In this document: positions 1-7,875 of the stretch, piece by piece
How the letters are laid out: each line of letters starts with the position of its first letter
How positions within the stretch are numbered: position 1 is the stretch's first letter
Assembly: GCA_003132825.1 (NCBI GenBank)
Contig: PKYX01000492.1
Location: 4,380-20,280, forward strand
Length of the DNA: 15,901 nt
Reading direction: 5' to 3'
Source of the DNA: Acidobacteriaceae bacterium
Lineage (GTDB): Bacteria > Acidobacteriota > Terriglobia > Terriglobales > Acidobacteriaceae
Notes under the pieces: model-generated
Seen by the model: only the letters and a program-made list of their open reading frames with translations
Told to the model about the DNA's origin: nothing
Databases searched by the model: none
Translations under genes and position numbers: made by a program

Positions 1-487
1 CCGTGAATCGACCGGCGGGGTATCACTCAGTCGGCGGACATTCCCTCGTCGCAGCCGGGGTTTCCAGGTACTCGGCTGAAGTATACGCCTGGGATTCATT
101 GTTGTGGCGTGAAAATTTGGCGCGCATTTGCACCAAGCGAACCATTGCGCGCTCGGTTTCACCGCCGGGGCCCTATTCTTACCGTCCGTCGTTGTAATGG
201 CAAGCAACACCGGCAAGGACTGGTTTATCGATTGGGAGGTTGCATTGACTACTGAGACTGTACGATGCTTGAAGGAGTACGACTGGAACTGCTGCTGTTC
301 CCGCGCCACCGCATCCCAGATCGTGGTGATAGCTAGACGACCAGTTCGCTACTCCGGGGGCTTGCTCCCCCTGGCTGGCCACCGTATGGCAACATCTTCC
401 CGTTGCAGCACATCTCGTCGCCGCTCGCACATTCTTCTTACTTCTGCCACGAACTGCTAGTCTTGATGTGTTGACGCTGTCGAGCCA
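1..487. other. Intergenic region with no recognisable gene
   Basis: The longest open frame here (128-460, plus) has a composition full of Cys, Arg and Ser and no motif I recognise, so it is not called as a gene. The stretch lies downstream of the 778-residue lipoprotein gene that ends at 488 on the minus strand. A short G5/C5 inverted repeat (356-360 and 367-371, loop of 6) is the only local structure seen; it is not followed by a T-run in either direction. The window edge may cut a neighbouring gene or remnant. Confidence 0.5.
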
Positions 488-2824
488 TCAATCACTCGGC
501 GAACCTGTACAGGTTGTTGTCTGTGCCGCTACGTGCTTAGGTACGCAAGGATCGACCACATGCAGATGGGGCTTGTATCCATTCGTTGCGTCACCCGTAA
601 TCAGTCCCGGCATTCCGGCGAAGGGCCTGAGATTGCAACGAGTAACCGGACTCCCCATACAATACACGGGAGCAGAACCGTCTGCTCCGCTAAACTGGTT
701 CATAAAGTTCAAGAATGGCGTGGGGTCGGGTTCCCCCTCGTCGTGAACGGGGATCTGTGATTCCAAGTCGCGGAGATAAAGCCCTTCTCCCACATAGCCC
801 GCGCCATTGGTATCCCGCTGATACGCACCGTATGTTTGCAAGGCAACACAGAAAGGTTTTTGCCATGCAGCTAACGCGTTGCAGTTGTATGCTGGGTCTA
901 TCCAGAACAGGGCCCCATTGTGAGGTGCATTGGTCTCTGGCAGGCCTATTAGATGACAAGCTAGAGAATCTCCTGTAGCTGGAAATGACGGACCAGGTGC
1001 GATGCAATCGGTGAGTGTCATCATGGCGTGATCTATCGTCCCCTGCATGACCTCGTTCGCTCGTGTGAATGCTGAGCCGCTGCCGTTGTTCATACTCGAC
1101 CACGCGATACCATCTCCAATTCCATTCAGCGGATCACTAAACGGATGTCCCACATCGCAATACTCGGCATTGGCAGTAATTTGACACGCTGGTGTCGTAT
1201 CGGCACAGGCAGGAGTATTGCAGGTACAGCTCGTGGAAAGGGCCTTAGGGCCATTGTCCCCTGACCCCGCATACACACTTAGTACCCTTCCCCCTGGCGT
1301 CGGATCAATGTCGACTGATTGATCCCAGACGTCCAGAGATGAGTCGCCAGTGTTTGATGTATATTGTGCTCCCGATCTCAGGTGGAAATATTTTCCTGCC
1401 GGCTGGTTCGCAGGCTGCGGCGGTTGAGCAACGGTACAGGCCACGAGTTTGTACACCGGATCGGATTCGCCTGAATAGTAAAGCTCTCTCTGCGTCGTCG
1501 CGGTTGAACCGGCAGGTGTTGTAGTGATGGCGGTTGGTTGATTGTTCGATGGATTGTCTGCGCCACCATATAGATTTTGTATGACGGCATCGGAGTTAGA
1601 AAGGAGATGGTTCTGTACTGCAAAGCTTCCTGTCGTCGGCAACGGCGTCGTCCAAACAGAGTTTGGATAGTACACCGTGCTGAGTGGCTGCTGGTTACGG
1701 GCTGTCCAACCGCTAAGGACAGCAGGTTCGCCAGGAGTCGTCGGTGCGGGTGGGAGCGTGGATGCAAGCGTGACATTCACCTTAATTGCGGCTGACATGC
1801 CGGTGGAAGCAACACTCGTGGCCGAAACCGTATCCGTCGCCGCCGTCTTGACGCTCGGCGCTGTGTAGAGCCCGGAAGAAGTGATGCTGCCCAACGCCGC
1901 GGTCCAGGTCACAGCAGTGTTCGTCGTGCCAGTCACGGCGGCTGTAAATTGCTGGGACTGGCCGGCTTGCACAGAAGGACTGCCCGGCGAAACGCTCACT
2001 GTGACAACCCCTGCAGCCGGTGGCGTCGGCGCGGGTGACGTGGCGGCCTGAATGGTCACCGACGCGGTGCTATTAGTAGAAGACGAGGAAACACTGGTGG
2101 CAGTAATCGTGTCCGTGGTGGTACTTTTCACCGCCGGAGCGGTATAGAGACCCCCATAGGAAATGACGCCCAACGCCGCGCTCCAGGTCACGGCGGGGTT
2201 CGTGATCCCGGTCACCGAGGCAACGTACTGTTCTGATTGGCCAGACTTCAGCTGAATACTGCCGGGCGTGATGCTGATCTGGGGCGTGCCTGCAGTGGCC
2301 ACAGTCGTTCCGGAAAGGGGCACAGTAGCGGTCGTCAGAACCCCATTTTGGCTAGTGATGATCGGGGGACCCGTCGTCGGGACCTTCACCTGACTCGCGA
2401 TGGACAGCGTTCCGCTGAAGCGTCCCTGTGAGAGCGGAGTAAACAGGAGCACTAATGGCGTGCTGCCTCCGGGAGCTAACGTGACGGGACCCGTCCAGCC
2501 TTGCAGAGAAAATACAGATGAGCTCACCTTTACGGATTGAATGATCAACGACGCAGCGCTTCGATTGGTTACTGTGACCGTCGACGAGATGGCTTTGCCG
2601 ATAGGAGTCGCGGCTCCAGCTCCGAAGCTGACTGAACTCGGATTGGCGACCAGTGGGCCGGCGGCCGCAGAGGTCCCGCTCGCGCCGCCGGGTAGTGACG
2701 AACTGCACCCGGACAACAATAAGCTGATGCTGATTAAGATTGCCGAAACACTCAGATACCGTTTGCAGTTCCTAAGGTTGCCGGAGTTTTTCCGCAACCT
2801 TCTCTCGGGGGAGTTGGTCACCAT
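488..2824 (-). CDS. Surface lipoprotein with anchor-D, two Ig-like domains and Cys-rich C-terminal domain
   Basis: Probable envelope-anchored lipoprotein of 778 residues. The N-terminus has basic residues to about 22, a hydrophobic stretch 23-37 and a lipobox ending LLSGC with Cys40 as the likely lipidated residue, so it should be exported by Sec and anchored in the outer membrane. Residues about 57-175 match a choice-of-anchor D (ASPM/SPD-2/Hydin) beta-sandwich (SVSFG at the start, LVLLFTP in the middle). Two similar bacterial Ig-like (BIG2-type) domains follow at 181-259 and 273-352, each with V(T/S)GxTN.AVTW.AALG..S.GLYTAP. A Pro-rich linker leads to a C-terminal domain (about 368-778) with about 16 Cys, including clusters near 533-556 and 723-772. 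Around 590-675 the pattern NEVMQGTIDHAM ... QTYGAYQRDT resembles an uncharacterised secreted bacterial domain with GxIxHAL and KYGxxxxD motifs that I recall; function unknown. The start is supported by an AAGGAG ribosome site 8 nt before ATG (2832-2837). It could be an adhesin or a carbohydrate-binding or -degrading surface protein. Confidence 0.9.
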   Translation of the reverse strand: MVTNSPERRLRKNSGNLRNCKRYLSVSAILISISLLLSGCSSSLPGGASGTSAAAGPLVANPSSVSFGAGAATPIGKAISSTVTVTNRSAASLIIQSVKVSSSVFSLQGWTGPVTLAPGGSTPLVLLFTPLSQGRFSGTLSIASQVKVPTTGPPIITSQNGVLTTATVPLSGTTVATAGTPQISITPGSIQLKSGQSEQYVASVTGITNPAVTWSAALGVISYGGLYTAPAVKSTTTDTITATSVSSSSTNSTASVTIQAATSPAPTPPAAGVVTVSVSPGSPSVQAGQSQQFTAAVTGTTNTAVTWTAALGSITSSGLYTAPSVKTAATDTVSATSVASTGMSAAIKVNVTLASTLPPAPTTPGEPAVLSGWTARNQQPLSTVYYPNSVWTTPLPTTGSFAVQNHLLSNSDAVIQNLYGGADNPSNNQPTAITTTPAGSTATTQRELYYSGESDPVYKLVACTVAQPPQPANQPAGKYFHLRSGAQYTSNTGDSSLDVWDQSVDIDPTPGGRVLSVYAGSGDNGPKALSTSCTCNTPACADTTPACQITANAEYCDVGHPFSDPLNGIGDGIAWSSMNNGSGSAFTRANEVMQGTIDHAMMTLTDCIAPGPSFPATGDSLACHLIGLPETNAPHNGALFWIDPAYNCNALAAWQKPFCVALQTYGAYQRDTNGAGYVGEGLYLRDLESQIPVHDEGEPDPTPFLNFMNQFSGADGSAPVYCMGSPVTRCNLRPFAGMPGLITGDATNGYKPHLHVVDPCVPKHVAAQTTTCTGSPSD

Positions 2825-3382
2825 TTATCGACTCCTTAAATTCATGAGCACAGACAAACGAAGGAACTGGAAATGAACTCGGCCAGAAGTTAATTGCCTT
2901 AGAAACTCTGCGCTGCTCTAAACGGAGTATCGATGACGGTGAGAGGCGTTAGTAGATAACCAAGGTACAATGAACTTCTCGCTTACCGAGGCAAAACCCG
3001 GCATGGGCGCGCGTTTCGCGCGTTACGGTGTGAGTGAACTTCGCGGTGAGAGTCGGATCGGCGACCGAGCATTCGTGGCGATACTCCAATAAAATGCGCA
3101 AACAAATCACAGCCTGATTGAAAAATTCTTCTCGCAGAAAATCAGAAAAGGAGAGTGCTTGAGAAAGTGAGAAAGCGGAACAAAAAATAGTTGGAGTGAC
3201 TACCATGTCAGCCCATGAATGCTTCCGTGGGATCGGAGTCATTCTTGCAGAAAGCTAAATTATTCCGAGTCGGCGCCGAAGGGCGCTGCTAGATCGGGCC
3301 TGCCGCATGCTGGTGGGGCCGCTCGACACCCAAGATGACGAGAGCGACGCATGGGATTGTGGTCTGAACGGAAAATTTCAGT
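2825..3382. other. Intergenic region, no supported gene
   Basis: About 560 nt between the capA-like stop and the lipoprotein start. A 97-codon minus frame (2949-3242) has no family resemblance, no good ribosome site and a random-looking composition, so it is not called. The promoter of the lipoprotein gene should lie in 2840-2950, but I see no convincing -35/-10 pair. The segment 3250-3360 is GC-rich and structureless as far as I can see. Confidence 0.5.
2832..2837 (-). promoter_or_regulatory. Ribosome binding site of the 778-residue lipoprotein gene
   Basis: On the minus strand AAGGAG lies 7-8 nt upstream of the ATG at 2822-2824. It is a near-perfect Shine-Dalgarno sequence and decides the start codon. 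Confidence 0.8.
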
Positions 3383-3387
3383 TCAGA
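3363..3387 (-). terminator. Hairpin overlapping the capA-like stop codon
   Basis: Perfect inverted repeat TCTGAAC / GTTCAGA (3363-3369 and 3381-3387). Inside it GAAA and TTTC can extend the stem past one mismatch. The TGA stop of the capA-like gene sits in the right arm. There is no T-run after the stem on the minus strand, so this is at best a weak or Rho-assisted terminator, or an mRNA 3'-end stabiliser. Confidence 0.35.
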
Positions 3388-4729
3388 AGTAGCCCCGTCC
3401 GTAAAACGGGCCGAAGGCCTCAAGCTTGTCCCTGATTTTCTGAGAGCGCACGTCCTCGCATTCGCCTGCTAGAACGGCCAGGGCGGTTTCAATCGCCCAG
3501 CGGTGCGACTCGCAACGAACCACATTAAGGGTCCCGAGCGCCTCCCTCCCTAAGGGCGGACTTGAGTGACCAGTGGAGAAGGGCACTTGTGGGTCTTCCG
3601 TGACGCGCCAAACGGCCCAAGCATCGCGGACCATCCTGAAGGTCTCTCCCAGACGCTCGCGGAACGAAATGCGAGAGTATCCGAGCAAGCCGCGTAAGAA
3701 AGGTCTATACACAGACAACCGATCCACGGCCAATTGCTGCCAATAACCTTCAAACTCCGGGCCAGCAAGAATGCTCGAAAGCTGCTCGAGATGTAGAAGG
3801 TGGGATGCCGCATCCTTTTGGCGACCCAGAGGCACGACCTTATCGTCTACACGCTCATACGGCACGACTTCCAACGTCCTGATGCGGCGCTCTTCGAGAT
3901 GCACGCGGACCATGAATCCCCAATCTCGATACGCGTAGCGTTTGCCATCGGTGCTGTCAAAGTAAAAATCTCCCAAACTGTAAAAAATATAGCGACCTGC
4001 GTACTGCTCCCAGCCTTGCGGCACATGCGGGTGGTGTCCAATTACGAGGTCTGCGCCCGCGTCGATCAAGCTCTGGAGTCGTTGTCGCCGCTGTGCGGAA
4101 GGCAGCGGCATCAACTCGTTTCCTCCGTGGGCACAAACAATGACAATATCACTCTCCTGTTTTGCCCGACCGACGGCAAGCTCAGCCCCTGGGCTCGTAA
4201 GCCATGCGGTACCAGCTGCGTGGCCGGTACTGACGCCGAATTCGCGCTCGCACAATGAGAGGATCTGGAGCCGCGCATTCCCTGGCAAACAGACCTTCAG
4301 TGGCTGCATTGCATGTTTCGAGTCGACGCCAGCACCGACGTGCTGGAGACCGCAATCCGCACTAACCTGAAGTGTGCGCCGCAGTGCTTCCACGCCGTAA
4401 TCCATCGCGTGATTGTTTGCCAGCGTAATCCCGCAAAAACCAGCAGATTTGAGGAGCGCGGGAGCACGATGGTTTAACGCTAGGTGAGGGCCTTCTTTGC
4501 GAATTCCATGGTTGTCCCCCGCGGTTAGCGTCCCCTCGAAGTTCACGACTGAAAAGGCGGACTGCTGAACCAATTCGATCATCGCCGGAGCGAAAAGGTC
4601 ACATGGGCTTTGAAAGGAATGGTCAGGCCGGAGATAGAAATCACCTGCAAACAAAAGGCTGGGCTGTCCATTACCGTTCGCCTGACCCGACGCATTCACC
4701 AGCAGGCGAGGAAAAGACGATGACCCCAT
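3383..4729 (-). CDS. CapA-family metallophosphatase (poly-gamma-glutamate/capsule type)
   Basis: A 448-residue protein of the CapA/PgsA family, a calcineurin-like metallophosphatase fold first known from poly-gamma-glutamate capsule synthesis; in most bacteria the substrate is unknown. The family motifs are in order: AGDF at 28-31, NFEG at 63-66, GITLANNHAMDYG at 100-112, IVCAHGGNE at 197-205, GADLVIGHHPHVPQG at 225-239 and YSLGDFYFD at 250-258. These supply the Asp, Asn and His metal ligands of the fold, and none looks missing. The region after about 300 is an extension typical of longer CapA members. No signal peptide or lipobox is visible, which is unusual because many CapA proteins are membrane-anchored; the ATG at 4729 gives a cytoplasmic-looking start. 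It stands alone on this strand, with a TACAAT -10-like box at 4752-4757. A capsule or surface-polymer role is inferred only from the family. Confidence 0.92.
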   Translation of the reverse strand: MGSSSFPRLLVNASGQANGNGQPSLLFAGDFYLRPDHSFQSPCDLFAPAMIELVQQSAFSVVNFEGTLTAGDNHGIRKEGPHLALNHRAPALLKSAGFCGITLANNHAMDYGVEALRRTLQVSADCGLQHVGAGVDSKHAMQPLKVCLPGNARLQILSLCEREFGVSTGHAAGTAWLTSPGAELAVGRAKQESDIVIVCAHGGNELMPLPSAQRRQRLQSLIDAGADLVIGHHPHVPQGWEQYAGRYIFYSLGDFYFDSTDGKRYAYRDWGFMVRVHLEERRIRTLEVVPYERVDDKVVPLGRQKDAASHLLHLEQLSSILAGPEFEGYWQQLAVDRLSVYRPFLRGLLGYSRISFRERLGETFRMVRDAWAVWRVTEDPQVPFSTGHSSPPLGREALGTLNVVRCESHRWAIETALAVLAGECEDVRSQKIRDKLEAFGPFYGRGYF

Positions 4730-5063
4730 AAGTCTTAACGAAATTTCCGGTATTGTACCATCTATGTTTCTTGTCTCGGAGCCTCATCCGGGGCGCTAGC
4801 CCCCATCATGCGTGAAGGTCTGCGTGGCTCATGGGTTGCGGTGAAAAGTGGCTGGTGATCCGACAGTTGGGTTTGGTCGAGCGAAGGGATTGCAGAGTTC
4901 CGGATCCTGAAGTCCAATTGCATGACCAAAGAGGCAAGAAGAGACAGGGTTGCCGTAACGGTTGCTGACGGGAGAGATTTCGACGAAGGACTAGCCGGTT
5001 GCAGCCCCGAGGGCCAGGGCCACACTATGGAAGGCTGGTCGAAATGGGAAGGAAGCCGGCAGA
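4730..5063. other. Intergenic region before the transposase remnant
   Basis: Contains the likely promoter area of the minus-strand capA-like gene (TACAAT on the minus strand at 4752-4757, with no good -35) and otherwise nothing recognisable. The sequence just upstream of the IS701-like remnant does not translate in any frame into the N-terminal part of such transposases, so that part of the element has been lost. Confidence 0.4.
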
Positions 5064-5480
5064 TGGACGACGCGCCGTACCGGGGGGAACCGCCGCACCA
5101 AGAAATCATGGTTGCTTGTGGAATGGCCGGAGTTGGAGAAGGAAACCATTAAATACTTCTTCTGCGACTTGCCAGAGACCTATACCCTCGCCGCTCAGTG
5201 CGCTTGGCGCAGTGTCGCTGGAAGATCGAGCAGGACTATCAGCGACCGAGAAAAGAACTTGGACTGGATCACTACGAAGGATGCAGCTGGGCTGGCTGGC
5301 ACCACCACACCGCGCTAGTCATGATGGCGCAGGCGTTCCTAACCCTAGAAACTCTTCGGCGAAAAGAACTCCTGGGTGGACCCTGCCACAGACGCGCCGT
5401 GAGATTCAATATCTGCTCATCACTTGGACCGGGGTCTGCGGCTACTGCAAAACGAAGATCAAGCCTGCGCGCGACTCCTA
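5064..5480 (+). pseudogene. Degraded IS701-family transposase, C-terminal part
   Basis: Three plus frames carry consecutive pieces of an IS701-type DDE transposase. About 5064-5190 gives SWLLVEWPELEKETIKYFF then CDLPETYTLAAQ, matching the segment before the last catalytic motif. About 5195-5365 (another frame) gives CRWKIEQDYQRPRKELGLDH followed by YEGCSWAGWHHH, the family's signature around the catalytic Glu. About 5365-5470 (third frame) gives TLPQTRREIQYLLITWTGVC, the usual C-terminus. At least two frameshifts separate them, and the N-terminal half, including the first catalytic Asp residues, is missing. No intact terminal repeats were found. It is a dead relic. Its presence between the capA-like and methyltransferase genes indicates past rearrangement here. 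The family call is confident; exact ends are not. Confidence 0.85.
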
Positions 5481-5618
5481 TGCTCCTACGCGGCTTTGCT
5501 CGCTCCGCAACTCGCGTTTGCAGGATTATACTCGACACTGCAGTATGACTCTCGGGACGATCAAGTCATTTCTTCTTCCGGAGGACCCCGATGGCCACTA
5601 ACGGAAAGCAGGCACTAA

Positions 5619-6488
5619 TTGAAAGAGGCACTCAAACAGGCGTTCGTAAAGCTGGCGCGTAAGAGCAAATCGGTTGAGCAAGCTATTGTGTCAATTGCTG
5701 CACGTTCAGCCTACGAATCGGCGAAACAGAGATTCATCGACAACGGCAGGAGCTCTCAGTTCGATGAACTCGTCCGTTCTACGATTGTTGCTCGGTTTGA
5801 GCTGATCGACCGAAATGTGCCTATCGGGTCAACTCCAACAGACGGACTGGTTCTTGCAGAGATGATGCTCAGCATGAAAACACCCGGCGCAATCGTGGAG
5901 TGTGGTTGCTATGCGGGAGGCAGCTCGGCGAAGTTGTCGATCGTCGCGAGCCTCCTTGGCCGTCAGCTGGTAATATTTGATAGTTTCGAAGGGCTGCCTG
6001 CCGTCGACGACTATTTTTTGCGCGATCATCATTGTCGACGGGGTGAAGAGTGGACCACCGAGTGGACAGCCGGAAGGTATGCGGCGCGACTAGAGGAGGT
6101 CAAGTCCAATATCCAGAAACACGGTGAGATTGGGGTTTGTGCCTTCGTTAAGGGCTGGTTCAGCGATACCCTGGCGGGGGACACTCTTCCTAAACCGATT
6201 GGCTTCGCTTTTGTCGATGTCGATTTGGCAAATTCGGCCAGGGATTGTTTTGCCTCGATTTGGCCTTGTCTGTCGGAGCAAGGAATTTACGTTACGCACG
6301 ACGCCGCCTACATCAAGGTCCTCCAGGAAATATATAATCCTGACCTCTGGCGAACATTTGATTCTCTACCGCCGGTCCTTTTCGGGGCGGGCTATGGAAT
6401 CTCCAACGAATCTCCGCATTTGGGCTATATGGTGAAAGGTGAGAGGCTATCGGCTGATTACCTTAAGGCCCTATCCATTAACAAGTAA
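5619..6488 (+). CDS. TylF/MycF-type SAM-dependent O-methyltransferase
   Basis: A 289-residue protein of the macrocin O-methyltransferase (TylF) family, which transfers a methyl group from S-adenosylmethionine to a sugar hydroxyl on macrolides or surface glycans. Visible motifs: GAIVECGCYAGGSSAKLS at 90-107 (SAM-binding motif I), VIFDSFEGLP at 118-127 (acidic end of strand 2 plus the family signature), FVKGWFSDTL at 176-185, and FAFVDVDLANSARD at 197-209, where Asp200/Asp202 sit at the metal-binding positions. THDAAY at 226-231 replaces the more usual VDDY-type motif. The start is TTG at 5619, with only a weak purine stretch upstream; the open frame begins right at the edge of the transposase relic, so the first 20-30 residues are uncertain. 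There is no adjacent co-directional partner. A role in surface polysaccharide methylation is an inference from family and from the capA-like and glycosyltransferase genes nearby. Confidence 0.88.
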   Translation: MKEALKQAFVKLARKSKSVEQAIVSIAARSAYESAKQRFIDNGRSSQFDELVRSTIVARFELIDRNVPIGSTPTDGLVLAEMMLSMKTPGAIVECGCYAGGSSAKLSIVASLLGRQLVIFDSFEGLPAVDDYFLRDHHCRRGEEWTTEWTAGRYAARLEEVKSNIQKHGEIGVCAFVKGWFSDTLAGDTLPKPIGFAFVDVDLANSARDCFASIWPCLSEQGIYVTHDAAYIKVLQEIYNPDLWRTFDSLPPVLFGAGYGISNESPHLGYMVKGERLSADYLKALSINK

Positions 6489-6870
6489 GCGCAGTAATGA
6501 ATGGATTGCATCGGAATCAGGTGCGTGCCCCGCTTCGGGACCCTGCGGCCGCGCATCGCACTGTCGTAAGAAGATCGCGGATGTCCTGATCGGTCAACGC
6601 GAACCCAGCACAGGGAACACGGGTGGGCACATCGTAGCCGGCGAAATGCGGGGAATTGTCCGGGATAAACGGATAAACCGGCATGAAGCATGGCGCTGAT
6701 ATTAGGGCCTTCGGAGGTTTACCGGTTTACCACCGTGAGATGCGCCCCAAACCCGTCGCTCAAGCCGGAAATGAAGTAATTGAGTCATTCAGAGGGACCG
6801 AACGAAGAACCTCGGCCGACTCTTCTCTGGTTTTTAAAGAAGGGATTCTCGCGGCCGACGAACATCCGCC
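6489..6870. other. Convergent intergenic region with paired 8-nt tandem repeats
   Basis: Lies between the ends of the methyltransferase (plus) and the regulator (minus). Short open frames here (6439-6699, 6683-6874) show no family features. The only clear structure is the repeat pair listed at 6663-6731. Confidence 0.5.
6663..6731. repeat. Two 8-nt tandem duplications in inverted arrangement
   Basis: GGATAAAC occurs twice in tandem at 6663-6678, and GGTTTACC twice in tandem at 6716-6731. The second pair is close to the reverse complement of the first, so the two arms can form a long stem with single-base bulges around a loop of about 36 nt. It may act as a bidirectional terminator between the convergent genes, or be a protein binding site; neither is shown. 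Confidence 0.6.
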
Positions 6871-7602
6871 TTAGGCAGCCCCGATTGCTTCCGAACCACC
6901 TTCGGCAGTTTGGACTCCAGTCAATTCCTCACGGTTGAGAGCATACAGCATTAGCTCGACGCGGCCTGAGCTGCCTACTTTGTCGCAAAGGCGGAACAAG
7001 TAATTCTTGACCGTGTGCTCGCTCAGACGGAGCTGAGTGGCAATCTCGCGGTTTTTGAGCCCATCAGCAACGCAGGCCAGAACTTCTTTTTCGCGCTTGC
7101 TGAGCCGATTGTCCACTTTGGGACTGGCATTCGCGGCACGTGCTGGCGCTTGCGCTTCGAGAGCTTCGAGAAGCACCTGCATTTGGTCTGTGTTGGCCCA
7201 GATCTGCCCTTGCTGAACCGCGTAGATGCATTTGCACAGCATCTTGACAGACCCGGAGCGGCAAAACACTCCCCGAGCTCCGCTCCGGAATGCATCGACC
7301 ACCAGATCACCGTCCGGTGAATCCAGCAGGACAATGGTCCGCGTGCGGGGATAGGAGGCGCGCAGTCGGCGCAGCAACGAGAATCCGCCTAGGGGACCGT
7401 CCTTCAGATTGGCGGCAACCACCGCCACTTGCGCCTGCTCACTGCTGACGATCTGCAGAGATTGCTCGACATCCACCGCCGTGCCTACGATCTTGAACCT
7501 GCTCTTGCGCGCCAATGAACTGGCCAACAACTGGCCAACCATGCGGCTCTGGTCGGCGACGAGAACGGAAACCACTCTTGGCGCCTGCGATGCAGAAGGC
7601 AC
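6871..7602 (-). CDS. LuxR/NarL-type response regulator with degenerate receiver
   Basis: A 243-residue two-domain transcription regulator. Residues about 10-125 form a receiver-like domain. Residues 166-222 form a LuxR-type helix-turn-helix: LSKREKEVLACVADGLKNRE then IATQLRLSEHTVKNYLFRLC, with the usual conserved Glu, Thr-Val-Lys and a Val-Gly-Ser end. The receiver is atypical. VLVADQS at 13-19 keeps one of two acidic metal ligands (Asp17; the other is Ala16), the phosphoacceptor Asp is Ala63 by alignment of VVAANLKDG with the usual LLDLRLPDG, and the conserved Lys after strand 5 is Arg115. Phosphorylation by a sensor kinase is therefore unlikely, and no kinase is adjacent. The start is GTG at 7600-7602, preceded by GAGGTGGT on the minus strand. 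It is transcribed divergently from the ankyrin gene, so it may control that gene and itself. Confidence 0.93.
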   Translation of the reverse strand: MPSASQAPRVVSVLVADQSRMVGQLLASSLARKSRFKIVGTAVDVEQSLQIVSSEQAQVAVVAANLKDGPLGGFSLLRRLRASYPRTRTIVLLDSPDGDLVVDAFRSGARGVFCRSGSVKMLCKCIYAVQQGQIWANTDQMQVLLEALEAQAPARAANASPKVDNRLSKREKEVLACVADGLKNREIATQLRLSEHTVKNYLFRLCDKVGSSGRVELMLYALNREELTGVQTAEGGSEAIGAA

Positions 7603-7692
7603 AACACCACCTCGGAGTTTCTTAGTGCGCAGAACCTAGAACGTTTAACGAGAGGGACCCTAGTAGGCTGGGGCTGAAATCATCCATACTCC

Positions 7693-7790
7693 CCCCCAAG
7701 GTATCAACCCTACATGAACGGTGCCGCTCTCGTGTATGGCACGTCGGTGCCATAAGGGAGAGCACCAACGTGCCATTCTATCCCCCAAGG
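7693..7790. promoter_or_regulatory. Divergent regulatory region: large hairpin flanked by CCCCCAAGG direct repeats
   Basis: An imperfect inverted repeat spans 7720-7766, with a perfect core TGGCAC-GTCG-GTGCCA at 7737-7752 and outer arms GGTGC...CTC / GAG...GCACC. GTGCC/GGCAC half-sites recur four times between 7721 and 7775. CCCCCAAGG is present in the same orientation on both sides (7693-7701 and 7782-7790), each followed by CCTAC 8-12 nt later. The position between a LuxR-type regulator and a divergent gene makes an operator plausible; no clear -35/-10 was identified. Confidence 0.5.
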
Positions 7791-7840
7791 AAAGCATCTA
7801 TCCTACTGATTAGAGAGTACATCCTGCATTCCTAGCTGAA

Positions 7841-7859
7841 CCGCGCAACTCCAGCGCGG
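7841..7859 (+). promoter_or_regulatory. Small leader hairpin before the ankyrin gene
   Basis: CCGCGC (7841-7846) and GCGCGG (7854-7859) form a perfect 6-bp stem with a 7-nt loop, ending 7 nt before the ribosome site GAGG (7867-7870) and 16 nt before the ATG. It could modulate translation; GC-rich chance is the alternative. Confidence 0.3.
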
Positions 7860-7875
7860 GCTCTTTGAGGTCGTT

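Noticed and set aside
128..460. 110-codon plus open frame near the left edge
   Set aside because: Low-quality translation rich in Cys, Ser and Arg, and no family similarity seen.
2949..3242. 97-codon minus open frame in the lipoprotein/capA intergenic region
   Set aside because: No recognisable motif, no good ribosome site and random-looking composition.
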